Assembly (NCBI RefSeq): GCF_019443325.1
Contig: NZ_CP080383.1
Coordinates: 3,782,001 to 3,846,000, forward strand
DNA length: 64,000 nucleotides
Source of the DNA: Cryobacterium sp. PAMC25264
GTDB taxonomy: Bacteria; Actinomycetota; Actinomycetes; Actinomycetales; Microbacteriaceae
Direction: 5' to 3'
Part shown: positions 7,822-17,125 of the stretch, in pieces
How positions within the stretch are numbered: position 1 is the first letter of the stretch
Layout of the letters: every line of letters begins with the position of its first letter
The notes under the pieces: model-generated
Databases searched by the model: none
The model's input: the letters and a program-made list of their open reading frames with translations, nothing else
What the model was told of the DNA's origin: nothing
Program-made: the position numbers and the translations under genes

Positions 7822-7950
7822 TTCAAGCGTGCCGAGACCCCGTGACCTGTGGGTTGGTGGCGCCCACGCGTTGGTCGAGCGTGTCGAGACCCCGCGACCC
7901 GCGGGCTGTTCGCGCCCACGCGTTGGTCGAGCGTGTCGAGACCCCGTGAC
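7822..7950. repeat. GTCGAG-type repeats, two near-identical tandem units plus a diverged one
   Basis: The string CGCCCACGCGTTGGTCGAGC is followed by GTGTCGAGACCCCG, and this block occurs twice (from about 7851 and 7912). A diverged unit with CAAGCGTGCCGAGACCCCG begins near 7824. The core GGTCGAGCGTGTCGAGACC is an imperfect inverted repeat. These units fill the gap between the Dabb gene and the convergent lipoprotein gene and have no coding signal. Confidence 0.85.
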
Positions 7951-7977
7951 GTGCGTGTGTGTTGTGCTGTGACGCAG

Positions 7978-8009
7978 AAGAACGGCCGAGCGTGTGCTCG
8001 GCCGTTCTT
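7978..8009 (-). terminator. Strong hairpin downstream of the lipoprotein gene, likely terminator
   Basis: AAGAACGGCCGAGC (7978-7991) is perfectly complementary to GCTCGGCCGTTCTT (7996-8009) across a GTGT loop. It starts 24 bp beyond the stop of the minus-strand lipoprotein gene. The T-tract is short, so it may act on both strands or be only moderately efficient. Confidence 0.75.
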
Positions 8010-8032
8010 GTGTATTGCGGTGTTGCGGGGTG

Positions 8033-8719
8033 TTACTTGGTGGCGACGGTGATGGTCGCGATGCCGACGAGGAGCTGGTCGGCGATGGCGTCGGTGCCGA
8101 ACGTGGTGTTCAGCAGGCCGGCGGCGTCGGCGGAGATGTGCACGGTGGTGCCGGTGAGGATGGCGTTGTCGCCGTCCATCTGGAGGGGCTTGAGGGTTCC
8201 GCCGTAGAGGTCGAAGAGCTTGACCTGGGTGGCGGCGGACTCGCCGTTGGCGGTGACGTCGCCGAAGAGTTCGCTGGTGCCGGGGTCGATGGTGAAGTTG
8301 GTCAGTTCGACGACGGTGTCGCCGGCGGTGAGGGAGAAGCCGCTTCCTTCGTGCTCGATGTTGCCCTGGACGTAGGGGCGGTAGTCTTCGGCCGGGTCGT
8401 AGTAGTCCACGTTTCCGCCGGTGATGGGGAAGTGCAGGCTGCCTTCTTCGAGGGTGGCGGTGCCGACGGTGCCGGGGGTGAGGCCGAGGCTGGTGAGGGC
8501 GGCGGCGAAGTCGGCGTCCAGGAGGACGGCGGTGTCGACGCCGGTGAGGGCGGGGATCGAGGCGACCGGGGTGGGGGTGGCTTCGGCGGAGCTGCTGCTC
8601 GAGGAGGAGCTGGAGGACGGCGTCGAGGACGTGCCTTCGTCGGTGGAGCAGGCGGCGAGGCCGGCGACGAGGAGGCCGGCGGTGGTCAGTCCGAGTGCGG
8701 TCTTGGTGAAGCTGCGCAT
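8033..8719 (-). CDS. Secreted lipoprotein of unknown function
   Basis: A 228-residue protein with a lipoprotein signal peptide (basic MRSFTK, hydrophobic core, lipobox LAAC at about residues 21-24). A low-complexity Ser/Thr-rich linker with a run of serines follows (about 28-52), then a roughly 175-residue beta-rich domain containing LHFPITGGNVDYYDP, ELTNFTIDPGTSELFGDV and VKLFDLYGG. The layout suggests a surface-anchored beta-sandwich. The FPITGG and NF.ID..T..L.G pattern resembles domains I have seen in secreted proteins of several phyla, but I cannot name a function. GGAAC lies before the ATG at 8719. No operon partner is present. Confidence 0.75.
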   Translation of the reverse strand: MRSFTKTALGLTTAGLLVAGLAACSTDEGTSSTPSSSSSSSSSSAEATPTPVASIPALTGVDTAVLLDADFAAALTSLGLTPGTVGTATLEEGSLHFPITGGNVDYYDPAEDYRPYVQGNIEHEGSGFSLTAGDTVVELTNFTIDPGTSELFGDVTANGESAATQVKLFDLYGGTLKPLQMDGDNAILTGTTVHISADAAGLLNTTFGTDAIADQLLVGIATITVATK

Positions 8720-8926
8720 GATGTGTTCCTTTGCTGTGGGATGGTCTGCGGGGTGTTGCTGGTAGTGCTGGTGTTGCTTGGTATGCAGGTGGTTCGGCCC
8801 CCGGCAGAAAAGGTTTGGTCAATTTGAGAAACTTTTCCGCGATCGCCTGTCGCGGCCAACTCACGGGTCTGTTTCGCCTAGATAAGCCCCCGACGTGCGG
8901 GTGCGTGTGTGTCGCGCCCCGACGCT

Positions 8927-8945
8927 GGTCGAGCTCGTCGAGACC
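8927..8945. repeat. GTCGAG-type inverted repeat, single copy
   Basis: GGTCGAGCTCGTCGAGACC, an imperfect palindrome of the same family as 7822-7950 and 41522-41766. Confidence 0.75.
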
Positions 8946-9171
8946 TCGTGATCAGCATCTCATCGAGCGCACCCGCTAGTCGGCCTTCGGCGCGCTCAAA
9001 CCAGGAAGCTCATGAGGCCGCCCCTCGATGAGCGCAATACGCTTGGCCCTGCCCCAACATGTAGGGCAGGGGGAGAGCGTGGCGCGGGCCGTGTTGAAGC
9101 ACGGCGCCAGCGGCAGGTCTGTGCGAGTCCACCAACGGATGACGGTTGGCGAGGGCGGGCATCCCGTGGGG

Positions 9172-9213
9172 GTCTACTTCGACAGGCTCAGCACAAGTCG
9201 ACGGGCTCGACCA
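9172..9213. repeat. Paired GTCGAG-type repeats
   Basis: Two half-related cores lie in tandem: TTCGACAGGCTCAGC and then TCGACGGGCTCGACCAGC. The second matches the core of the 53-bp tandem units at 41575-41766. Confidence 0.7.
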
Positions 9214-9254
9214 GCGTGGGGCGGGTCGGTGAGGTTGTCTTGGGGGTTGACGCG

Positions 9255-9287
9255 AAATCGCGCCTGTCCAGCGGACAGGCGCGATTT
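9255..9287 (-). terminator. Hairpin downstream of aspS
   Basis: AAATCGCGCCTGTCC (9255-9269) pairs perfectly with GGACAGGCGCGATTT (9273-9287) across a three-base loop, 20 bp after the aspS stop. On the minus strand the right arm ends in ATTT, giving a weak U-tract. Confidence 0.75.
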
Positions 9288-9306
9288 GTGAAGCAGGAGT
9301 TGCGGG

Positions 9307-10635
<1,329 letters not shown>

Positions 10636-10699
10636 CCCTGAAGTTTAGCCGCACAGCTCTCGGCGAATTCGCGGGTGACCCCTCCGTAGACTGGACTGC

Positions 10700-11344
10700 G
10701 TGGTAGCTAGCCAGGTACATATCGTGCGTCACGGTGAGGTTTTCAACCCCGAACGCGTGCTTTACGGCAGACTTCCCGGCTTCAAGCTGTCCGATCTGGG
10801 ACAGCAGATGGCCGAGGCGGCTGCCGCAGACCTCGTCGCGCGTGCGCGCCCGGTCGCGCGGGTGATCGCGTCGCCGCTGCAGCGCACCCAGGAGTCCGCG
10901 GCGCCGATCATGGCGGCCTTCGACCTGCCCATCCACCTCGACGAGCGCCTCATCGAACCTGCCAACCGGTTCGAGGGCAAACGGATGCGCGGCCCCGGCG
11001 GTGCCCTTCGGGACCCGCGCAACTGGCCCAGCCTGGTGAACCCGTCCCGGCCCAGCTGGGGCGAACCGTTCCGCTCCATCTCCACCCGGATGCTCGCAGC
11101 GATCGACGACGCCTTCCACTGCGTGGACGACGGTGACGTGGTGCTGGTCAGCCATCAACTGCCGATCTGGATGGTGCACCGCAGCCTGGCCGGGGAGCGT
11201 CTCGCGCACGACCCGCGCAAGCGCCGCTGCGACCTCTCCAGCATCACGACCCTGACCCTGCGCGGCAACAGGCCCGCCGAGATCGCCTACTCGAGCCCGG
11301 CCGCCGGCCTCCTGGTGCCCGCCAACGACGTGGGTGCAGTGTGA
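10700..11344 (+). CDS. Histidine phosphatase family protein (phosphoglycerate mutase-like)
   Basis: The 214-residue protein starts VASQVHIVRHGEVFNPERVL, with the phosphohistidine motif RHGE. It has SPLQRTQESAAPI (second conserved Arg), a conserved Glu in DERLIEPANRFEGKR, and VLVSHQLPIW (second catalytic His). The substrate is not evident. It is the first gene of the cytochrome c maturation operon: its stop overlaps the GTG of the ResA-like gene by 4 bp (GTGA). This conserved linkage suggests co-expression rather than a direct role in haem attachment. The start is GTG at 10700, divergent from aspS. Confidence 0.9.
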   Translation: MVASQVHIVRHGEVFNPERVLYGRLPGFKLSDLGQQMAEAAAADLVARARPVARVIASPLQRTQESAAPIMAAFDLPIHLDERLIEPANRFEGKRMRGPGGALRDPRNWPSLVNPSRPSWGEPFRSISTRMLAAIDDAFHCVDDGDVVLVSHQLPIWMVHRSLAGERLAHDPRKRRCDLSSITTLTLRGNRPAEIAYSSPAAGLLVPANDVGAV

Positions 11345-11949
11345 ACCGCCGACCGCGCCGAATTCCTGCGATCCTGGCCGGCTTCGCGGCGCTTGCCCTC
11401 GCCCTCAGCGGCTGCAGCAGCGACGACTCCCTCGCCAGGCAGTACACAGACGGAACCAACAAGGGCTACATCGCCGGGGACGGCAGCGTTACGGAGATCC
11501 CCGCTGACGAGCGAGGCGAGTCCGTGGAGTTCAACGGCACCCTCGAAGACGGCTCCACGGTCACCTCCGCCGACTACGCCGGTGAGGTTCTCGTGGTCAA
11601 TTTCTGGTACGCCAGCTGCGCCCCCTGCCGCGCCGAGGCCCCCGACCTCAAGGCCATCAGCGAGCAGTTCGCCGACAACGGCGCCAGCTTCCTCGGCGTC
11701 AACGTGCGTGACCAGGCTGCCAGCGCCATCGCCTTCAACGAGGCCTACGAGATCAGCTACCCGTCGGTGATGGACGTCGACAACGGCGGGATGCAGCTGG
11801 CCTTCAGCGGCAACATCCCCCCGAACGCCGTGCCGACCACGCTGGTGCTGGACTCGTCCGGCCGGGTCGCCGCGCGCATCCTGGGCCAGGTGAACTCGCC
11901 GGGCATCCTGAAAACCTTGATCTCCGACACGATTGCCGAGGACGGCTAG
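11341..11949 (+). CDS. TlpA/ResA-like thiol-disulfide reductase lipoprotein
   Basis: A 202-residue thioredoxin-fold lipoprotein. The signal peptide has lipobox LSGC with Cys25; the active site is CAPC (Cys93, Cys96) in NFWYASCAPCRAEAPDL; a cis-Pro region follows in PPNAVPTTLVLDSSGRVAAR. ResA-type proteins reduce apocytochrome c haem-binding cysteines on the outer membrane face, receiving electrons from CcdA. The next gene is CcdA and then ResB and CcsB, which fits this role exactly. The GTG at 11341 overlaps the upstream stop. Confidence 0.92.
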   Translation: MNRRPRRIPAILAGFAALALALSGCSSDDSLARQYTDGTNKGYIAGDGSVTEIPADERGESVEFNGTLEDGSTVTSADYAGEVLVVNFWYASCAPCRAEAPDLKAISEQFADNGASFLGVNVRDQAASAIAFNEAYEISYPSVMDVDNGGMQLAFSGNIPPNAVPTTLVLDSSGRVAARILGQVNSPGILKTLISDTIAEDG

Positions 11950-11951
11950 GC

Positions 11952-12713
11952 GTGGGGAATCCCTTCGGCGAGATCGTCTTCAGCGGGCAACTGTTCCTGG
12001 CGATCCCGATCGCAGTGCTGGCTGGCCTGGTCTCGTTCGCGTCACCCTGCATCCTGCCGCTCGTGCCCGGGTACCTCGCCTACATCGGCGGTTTCGCCGA
12101 CGGTAGCGCGGGGTCGAAGTTGTCCGCCCGCCGCGGTCGCAACCGGCTCCTGCTCGGTGTGTCCCTGTTCATCCTCGGTTTCACCCTGGTGTTTGTGCTC
12201 ACCGGGGTGGTGTTCGGCTTCGCCGGCTTCTGGCTCAACCAGTACCGCGACCTGATCACCCGCATCGCCGGCGCCATCGTGATCCTGCTCGGCCTGGTCT
12301 TCGTGGGCCAGTTCGGTGCGATGCAGCGCACCATCAAGACCTCGTGGCGCCCCAGGATGGGCCTGGCCGGCGCCCCAGTGCTCGGCGCGGTCTTCGCGGT
12401 CGGCTGGACCCCGTGCACCGGCCCCACGCTCACGGCCATCAACTCGCTGAGCCTGAGCACCGGATCGCCCTGGCAGGGCGGCCTGCTTGCACTGTTCTAC
12501 GCCCTCGGCCTGGGCATCCCGTTCCTGCTGATCGCCCTGGGTCTGAACTGGGCCACCGGGGCCGTAGCCTTTCTCAAGCGCCACATCCGAGCGATCAACC
12601 TGTTCGGTGGCGTGCTCCTGATCGTTATCGGGGTGCTCATGGTGAGCGGCGTGTGGAACGTCTGGCTCCTGAACCTGCAAGGGGTGATTGGCAGCTATGT
12701 CCCGGCCATCTGA
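11952..12713 (+). CDS. ccdA: Cytochrome c biogenesis protein CcdA (DsbD-type membrane thiol reductase)
   Basis: A 253-residue protein with six hydrophobic segments. The two conserved redox cysteines are in the membrane: SFASPCILPLVPGY (TM1) and VGWTPCTGPTL (TM4), the paired P-C motifs of the family. It carries reductant from cytoplasmic thioredoxin across the membrane to the ResA-like protein. The GTG start at 11952 is 2 bp after the ResA-like stop, and the 3' end overlaps resB by 17 bp. Confidence 0.95.
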   Translation: MGNPFGEIVFSGQLFLAIPIAVLAGLVSFASPCILPLVPGYLAYIGGFADGSAGSKLSARRGRNRLLLGVSLFILGFTLVFVLTGVVFGFAGFWLNQYRDLITRIAGAIVILLGLVFVGQFGAMQRTIKTSWRPRMGLAGAPVLGAVFAVGWTPCTGPTLTAINSLSLSTGSPWQGGLLALFYALGLGIPFLLIALGLNWATGAVAFLKRHIRAINLFGGVLLIVIGVLMVSGVWNVWLLNLQGVIGSYVPAI

Positions 12714-14370
12714 CCACATCGATTCGGCACCGGCTCCGTCCGGCGACGGAATCACCCAACCGAAGCTCGGCTTCGTGGGCACCCTGCGCTGGTTCTGGCG
12801 TCAGCTCACCAGCATGCGCACCGCCCTGTTCCTGCTGCTCCTGCTCGCCATCGCGGCCGTGCCCGGTTCGCTGGTGCCCCAGCGCAGCTCCGACCCGAAC
12901 GGTGTCACGCAGTATTTCACCGACAACCCCGACCTCGCGCCGGTGCTGGACAAGATCCAGGCGTTCGACGTCTACTCCTCGGCCTGGTTCTCCTCGATCT
13001 ACCTGTTGCTGTTCATCTCGCTGATCGGCTGCGTGATCCCGCGCACCAAGCACCACCTGCAGGCGCTCCGCGCCAAGCCGCCCAAGACGCCGGCCCGGCT
13101 GGCGAGGCTGGCGGGCTTCACCGCCCGCACCGCTCCGGCGGGCACGGATGCGGCCACCGCCGTCGCATCCGCCCGCACCCTGCTCAAGCAGGGGCGTTAC
13201 CGGGTGGCCCTGTTCGACGGCCCGAAGGAGTTCTCGGCGTCGGCGGAGCGAGGCTACATGCGCGAGACCGGCAACCTGGTCTTCCACTCCGCCCTGGTGG
13301 GACTGCTCGTGGTCGTCGGCTTCGGCAGCGGCTTCGGCTTCAGCGGTCAACGGGTGCTCGTGGAGGGACAGACCTTCGTGAACACCCTGCTGGCCTACGA
13401 CTCGTTCAACCCCGGCCGGTTCTTCAACGACACCAGACTCGACCCGTACAAGCTCACGCTGGATGACTTCAAGGTGAGCTACGAGACCAAAAACCTCGAC
13501 GCGTTCGGTCAGCCACTCGACTTCACCGCCGGGGTCACGGTGACCCCGCGCGGCGGCGAGGCTCAGCCGGGCGAGGTGCGGGTCAACGACCCGCTGCGCA
13601 CGGGCGGCACCAGCATCTACCTGCTCGGCAACGGGTACGCGCCCACCATCACCGTGAAGGACCCGAACGGCACCGTGGTGTTCACGGACTCCGTGCCGTT
13701 CCTCCCGCAGGATGCCAACCTCACGTCCTTGGGCATCGTCAAGGTGCCAGACGGCCTGGCCGAGCAGATCGGCCTGGTCGGGTTCTTCTACCCGACCCAG
13801 GCCGAGACCACCACCGGCTCCTACTTCTCGAGCTTCCCCGACCTCACGTACCCGGTGCTGACGCTCAACGTGTACGCGGGCGACCTCGGACTGAACGACG
13901 GCGTGCCCACCTCGGTTTACGCCCTGGACACCGACACCATGGAGCCGCTGGCTACTCGCACGAGCGACATCAAACCGCTCGAGCTCAAGCCAGGCGAGAC
14001 GCAGGAGCTGCCCAATGGGCTGGGCTCGGTGACCTTCGAGAACGCCACCCCGGATGCCGCCGCCGGCGACTACGCCGGTTCGGTTCCGCGGTTCGCGTCG
14101 TTCGACATCCACCACGACCCCACCCAGGGCTGGGTGCTGCTCTTCGCCGTGCTCGTGCTCGGCGGCCTGCTCACCTCGCTGTTCGTACCCCGTCGTCGCC
14201 TCTGGGTGAAGGCGATCGAACAGGCGGATGGCTCGGTGCGGCTCGAATACGCCGGGCTCGCCCGCGGTGAGGACCCCGGACTGGAATCGGCGGTGACGTC
14301 TTTCGCCGACCGGCATGCCGCACTCATGGAACGCTCCGCCCCGGTCCTAAAACCGGCCGATCCCGCTTAG
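12697..14370 (+). CDS. resB: ResB-family cytochrome c biogenesis protein
   Basis: A 557-residue protein with three N-terminal TM segments (the first around LRWFWRQLTSMRTALFLLLL, with the VPGSLVPQRSSDPN loop typical of ResB). A large extracytoplasmic domain follows (about residues 220-460), then a final TM around 470-490 (WVLLFAVLVLGGLLTSLFVP). Together with CcsB it forms the System II haem-attachment complex. The ATG at 12697 overlaps ccdA by 17 bp, so translation is coupled; a TTG three codons upstream is also possible. Confidence 0.94.
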   Translation: MSRPSDHIDSAPAPSGDGITQPKLGFVGTLRWFWRQLTSMRTALFLLLLLAIAAVPGSLVPQRSSDPNGVTQYFTDNPDLAPVLDKIQAFDVYSSAWFSSIYLLLFISLIGCVIPRTKHHLQALRAKPPKTPARLARLAGFTARTAPAGTDAATAVASARTLLKQGRYRVALFDGPKEFSASAERGYMRETGNLVFHSALVGLLVVVGFGSGFGFSGQRVLVEGQTFVNTLLAYDSFNPGRFFNDTRLDPYKLTLDDFKVSYETKNLDAFGQPLDFTAGVTVTPRGGEAQPGEVRVNDPLRTGGTSIYLLGNGYAPTITVKDPNGTVVFTDSVPFLPQDANLTSLGIVKVPDGLAEQIGLVGFFYPTQAETTTGSYFSSFPDLTYPVLTLNVYAGDLGLNDGVPTSVYALDTDTMEPLATRTSDIKPLELKPGETQELPNGLGSVTFENATPDAAAGDYAGSVPRFASFDIHHDPTQGWVLLFAVLVLGGLLTSLFVPRRRLWVKAIEQADGSVRLEYAGLARGEDPGLESAVTSFADRHAALMERSAPVLKPADPA

Positions 14371-14380
14371 GCTGTAAAAC

Positions 14381-15379
14381 GTGAATCTGAACGAGCTCTC
14401 GATCCTCAGCCTCTACTCGGCCATGGCCGTGTACGCGCTGGCGTTCATCGCCTTTGCGATCGATCTGGCCAAGCGCAGTTCCGCCGTCGACTCGGCGGCT
14501 GTGGCCGCCGCATCCGGTGCTTCCGGTGAATCCTCGGTGGCCGGGGCGGTGGCGGGTGGCACCACGACGCTCACCCGCATCAGCGCGCGCATCGCCAACG
14601 ACGCCGTCACGCCGTACGGTCGCTCCGCGAGCCTCCGGGTGGGCGTCTCGCTCACCGTGCTGGCCTGGGGCCTGCACGTCGTGGCCGCGGTGCTCCGCGG
14701 CATCGCCGCCGAGCGGGTGCCGTGGGCCAACATGTACGAGTTCGCCATGACGGGCACGCTGCTCATCGTCACGGTCTTCCTCATCGTGCTCACCCGCACT
14801 GACCTGCGCTTCCTCGGCACCTTCGTCACGGGCCTGATCCTGATCCTGCTCGGCATCGCCGCCCTGCAGTTCTACGTCGAGGTGGCACCGCTGCCGCCGG
14901 CGTTGCAGTCGGTGTGGCTGGTCATCCACGTGTTCGTTGCGTCGCTCGGCACGGGTTTCTTCGCCCTCGGCTTCGCGCTCTCCTTCGTGCAGCTGCTGCA
15001 GTCGCGGCGCGAAGAGCAGGCCGGCACCGACAAGCCCGGCCGGCTCAAGTTCCTGAAGACGCTGCCCACGGCGTTCACGCTGGAGAACCTGGCCTACCGC
15101 GTCAACATCATCGGCTTCATCCTGTGGACGTTCACCCTGATGGCCGGGTCGATCTGGGCCGAACGCGCCTGGGGTCGGTACTGGGGTTGGGACACCAAAG
15201 AGGTGTGGACCTTCATCATCTGGGTGATCTACGCCGGGTACATCCATGCGCGGGCCACCCGCGGTTGGCGCGGCTCGCGCTCGGCCTGGCTGGCCATCAT
15301 CGGCTTCGCCGCCGTGATGTTCAACTTCGGCATCGTGAACGTGTTCTTCAAGGGTCTGCACGCCTACTCCGGCCTCTAA
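14381..15379 (+). CDS. ccsB: c-type cytochrome biogenesis protein CcsB (ResC)
   Basis: A 332-residue polytopic protein with the haem-handling WWD-type motif WGRYWGWDTKEVWTFIIWVI (about residues 265-285). Conserved His residues lie on the flanking outer loops, as in HVVAAVLRG, LVIHVFVASLG and YIHARATRGWRG. CcsB presents haem to ResB/ResA for covalent attachment to apocytochrome c. It is the last gene of the operon. A 63-bp palindrome (15397-15459) follows 17 bp after the stop and is likely the bidirectional terminator between ccsB and menC. Confidence 0.95.
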   Translation: MNLNELSILSLYSAMAVYALAFIAFAIDLAKRSSAVDSAAVAAASGASGESSVAGAVAGGTTTLTRISARIANDAVTPYGRSASLRVGVSLTVLAWGLHVVAAVLRGIAAERVPWANMYEFAMTGTLLIVTVFLIVLTRTDLRFLGTFVTGLILILLGIAALQFYVEVAPLPPALQSVWLVIHVFVASLGTGFFALGFALSFVQLLQSRREEQAGTDKPGRLKFLKTLPTAFTLENLAYRVNIIGFILWTFTLMAGSIWAERAWGRYWGWDTKEVWTFIIWVIYAGYIHARATRGWRGSRSAWLAIIGFAAVMFNFGIVNVFFKGLHAYSGL

Positions 15380-15396
15380 CCCACAGCCGCACACAT

Positions 15397-15459
15397 CCGC
15401 GAACTGTGAGCAAAGCCCCGAAAACGGGCCCGTTCCGGTGCTTAGCTCACAGTTCGCGG
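15397..15459. repeat. Palindrome family A, copy 1 (ccsB/menC)
   Basis: The arms CCGCGAACTGTGAG and CTCACAGTTCGCGG are perfectly complementary, with GCAAAGCCCCGAAAACGGG and its partly complementary partner between them. The stop codon of convergent menC (TGA) and the codons for Val-Arg-Glu-Leu lie in the right arm. The structure can form a long hairpin on either strand, so bidirectional termination is likely. Other copies are at 29388, 36012, 37089 and 53310. Confidence 0.93.
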
Positions 15460-16439
15460 ACGTCGGCGAGGAGGGCGTGCACTCGGGTGATCCGGGCGAG
15501 CCACCAGTCGCGGCGCTCGGCGCTCGCGGCGTAGGTGTCCAGCAGGTCCGCATCCGGCACCACGCGTCGAACCGGGATGCTGCCATCGACCGGCAGCAGC
15601 GGGTCGTGGGTGACATCGGCGGCCAACAACGACGCCGTGGCGAGGCCGCAGTCGTAGTCCAGCTCGGGTAACCCCCCGGCCAGGAACGCACCCATGGAGA
15701 TGCCCACCGAGGTGTCGAGGGCGCTGGAGACGATGAGGGGCAGGCCGGTCTCGGCCTGAATGGCCAGCACCGCACGGATGCCGCCGAGCGGTTGCACCTT
15801 CACCACGAGCAGGTCCGCGGCGCCAGAGCGTGACACCAGGAGCGGGTCGGCCTGCTTGCGCACACTCTCGTCGGCCGCGATCGGCAGATCGAGGTAGTCG
15901 GTGCGGCGGCGGATCTCGGCGAGTTCATCGATCGACGCGCAGGGCTGCTCCACGTACTCGAGGTCGAACTCGGCCAAAGCGTGAATGGCGTGTTCGGCTT
16001 CGTCGAGGTTCCACAGGCCGTTCGCGTCCACACGGATGCGTCCCTCCGGGCCGAGTACCCGGCGCACAGCGCGGACGCGCTCCACGTCTTCGGCGAGGGT
16101 CTGGCCGGGATCGGCGACCTTCACCTTGGCGGTGCGGCAGCCGGGGAAGCGGGCCAATAGGGCGGGGACGGCGTCGGCGTCGATGGCCGGCACCGTCGCG
16201 TTGACGGGCACCCGGTCGCGGAGGAGCGCCGGGGTCTCCTGCCACCCGAACTCCAGTGCGGCCCGCAACCAGGCGGCGGCCTCCTCGTCGTCGTATTCCA
16301 CGAAGGGGGAGAACTCGCACCAGCCGGCCGGTCCCTCGATCAGCACGGCTTCCCGGCTGGTGAGGCCGCGAAAACGGGTGACAAGGGGGAGGTCGACCAC
16401 GCGGGCGGTGGCGAGCACATCGTGCAGTGAGGGGAGCAT
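15447..16439 (-). CDS. menC: o-Succinylbenzoate synthase
   Basis: A 330-residue enolase-superfamily enzyme. The catalytic Lys region is KVKVADPGQ (KxK-type), with metal ligands in RIRVDANGLWNLDEA, YVEQPC and PIAADESVR, and LLVVKVQPLGG supplying the second Lys. It dehydrates SHCHC to o-succinylbenzoate in menaquinone synthesis. The next MK genes (menB, menE, menA) lie about 2.3 kb away on the other strand. The last residues VREL and the stop codon are encoded by the arm of the palindrome at 15397-15459, so the C-terminus has been altered or extended by that element. Confidence 0.95.
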   Translation of the reverse strand: MLPSLHDVLATARVVDLPLVTRFRGLTSREAVLIEGPAGWCEFSPFVEYDDEEAAAWLRAALEFGWQETPALLRDRVPVNATVPAIDADAVPALLARFPGCRTAKVKVADPGQTLAEDVERVRAVRRVLGPEGRIRVDANGLWNLDEAEHAIHALAEFDLEYVEQPCASIDELAEIRRRTDYLDLPIAADESVRKQADPLLVSRSGAADLLVVKVQPLGGIRAVLAIQAETGLPLIVSSALDTSVGISMGAFLAGGLPELDYDCGLATASLLAADVTHDPLLPVDGSIPVRRVVPDADLLDTYAASAERRDWWLARITRVHALLADVREL

Positions 16440-16481
16440 GGCTCTAGTGTGCCAGCATCCGCTTGAGCGGTCTGGACCGGC

Positions 16482-16745
16482 TCATTCGGTGGAATCGGCG
16501 ATGAAGGTCTGCTCATCTGTCAGGATGACGTCCGGCGCATTGGGCTGCACATCCACGATCGCGATCGCGGTGCCTGCAGAAATGAGCAGGTAGGCATCCT
16601 GATAGCGCCCGGCCCCGCTGTTGACGCGGAGCCAACTGGGCACCCCGCTGGTCACGGCCGCGGTGATCTCGGCGCGCAGCGACTCGAGGGTGCGATCGCC
16701 GAGGGTGTACGGTTTGCCGCCGTAGACGATGTCGATGCGACTCAC
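16482..16745 (-). CDS. Small protein of unknown function, 87 residues
   Basis: The product starts MSRIDIVYGGKPYTLGDRTL and continues LESLRAEITAAVTSGVPSWL, then a beta-rich second half with AYLLISAGTAIAIVDVQ. It has no signal peptide or TM segment. Its ATG overlaps the stop of the upstream DUF7882-type gene by 4 bp, so the two are co-translated and probably act together. I do not recognise a named family. Confidence 0.75.
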   Translation of the reverse strand: MSRIDIVYGGKPYTLGDRTLESLRAEITAAVTSGVPSWLRVNSGAGRYQDAYLLISAGTAIAIVDVQPNAPDVILTDEQTFIADSTE

Positions 16746-17074
16746 GAGTCATCCTTCACTACCGACGTGGATCCGAGTCGGTGCGGTTCGGGCACGATCT
16801 GCAGGCCGCCGGACGAGTTCGCGGTCAACATCAGGGCTTCGATCCAGTCACGGTTCAGGCTCGGCGAACGACCCCCAAAGTACTTGTAGGCCAGTGGAAT
16901 GCTCGGATGCATCCAGATGGTGCTCCGGCCGTCACCACCCTGGGGGTCATCACGCCACGTGAAATAGAAGGCCTCACCCCGGCGCAGTTTCGCGCCGATC
17001 ACAACCTGGAGATGGGCGAGGACCCGATCATCGAAGTCCGCCGTGAGGCTCGAATCGTACGTCAGCTTGCCCAT
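16742..17074 (-). CDS. DUF7882-type small protein (often labelled ATP-dependent DNA ligase in Microbacteriaceae)
   Basis: The 110-residue product MGKLTYDSSLTADFDDRVLA continues with HLQVVIGAKLRRGEAFYFTW, then RSTIWMHPSIPLAYKYFGGR and NRDWIEALMLTANSSGGLQI. I associate this set of motifs with a very common small protein of Microbacteriaceae. The 'DNA ligase' label used for some homologues has no support here: there is no nucleotidyltransferase KxDG motif and the protein is too short. The function is unknown. It is coupled to the 87-residue gene and follows the sigma factor gene by 51 bp on the same strand. Confidence 0.8.
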   Translation of the reverse strand: MGKLTYDSSLTADFDDRVLAHLQVVIGAKLRRGEAFYFTWRDDPQGGDGRSTIWMHPSIPLAYKYFGGRSPSLNRDWIEALMLTANSSGGLQIVPEPHRLGSTSVVKDDS

Positions 17075-17125
17075 TGCACCACTCCGTTATTTGGGGTTGC
17101 TGACACGGTACGCCGGTTTCTGCTT

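Larger units (their letters stand above)
8720..9306. other. 587-bp region without a convincing gene
   Basis: No frame here shows a credible protein. The stretch holds the lipoprotein promoter region (moderately AT-rich around 8800-8850), GTCGAG repeats at 8927-8945 and 9172-9213, a hairpin with arms CCCTGCCC/GGGCAGGG at 9047-9071, and the aspS terminator hairpin at 9255-9287. The segment from 8990 to 9170 is unexplained and may be degraded coding DNA. Confidence 0.6.

Noticed and set aside
16742..17074. ATP-dependent DNA ligase
   Set aside because: There is no KxDG adenylation motif, and 110 residues are too few.
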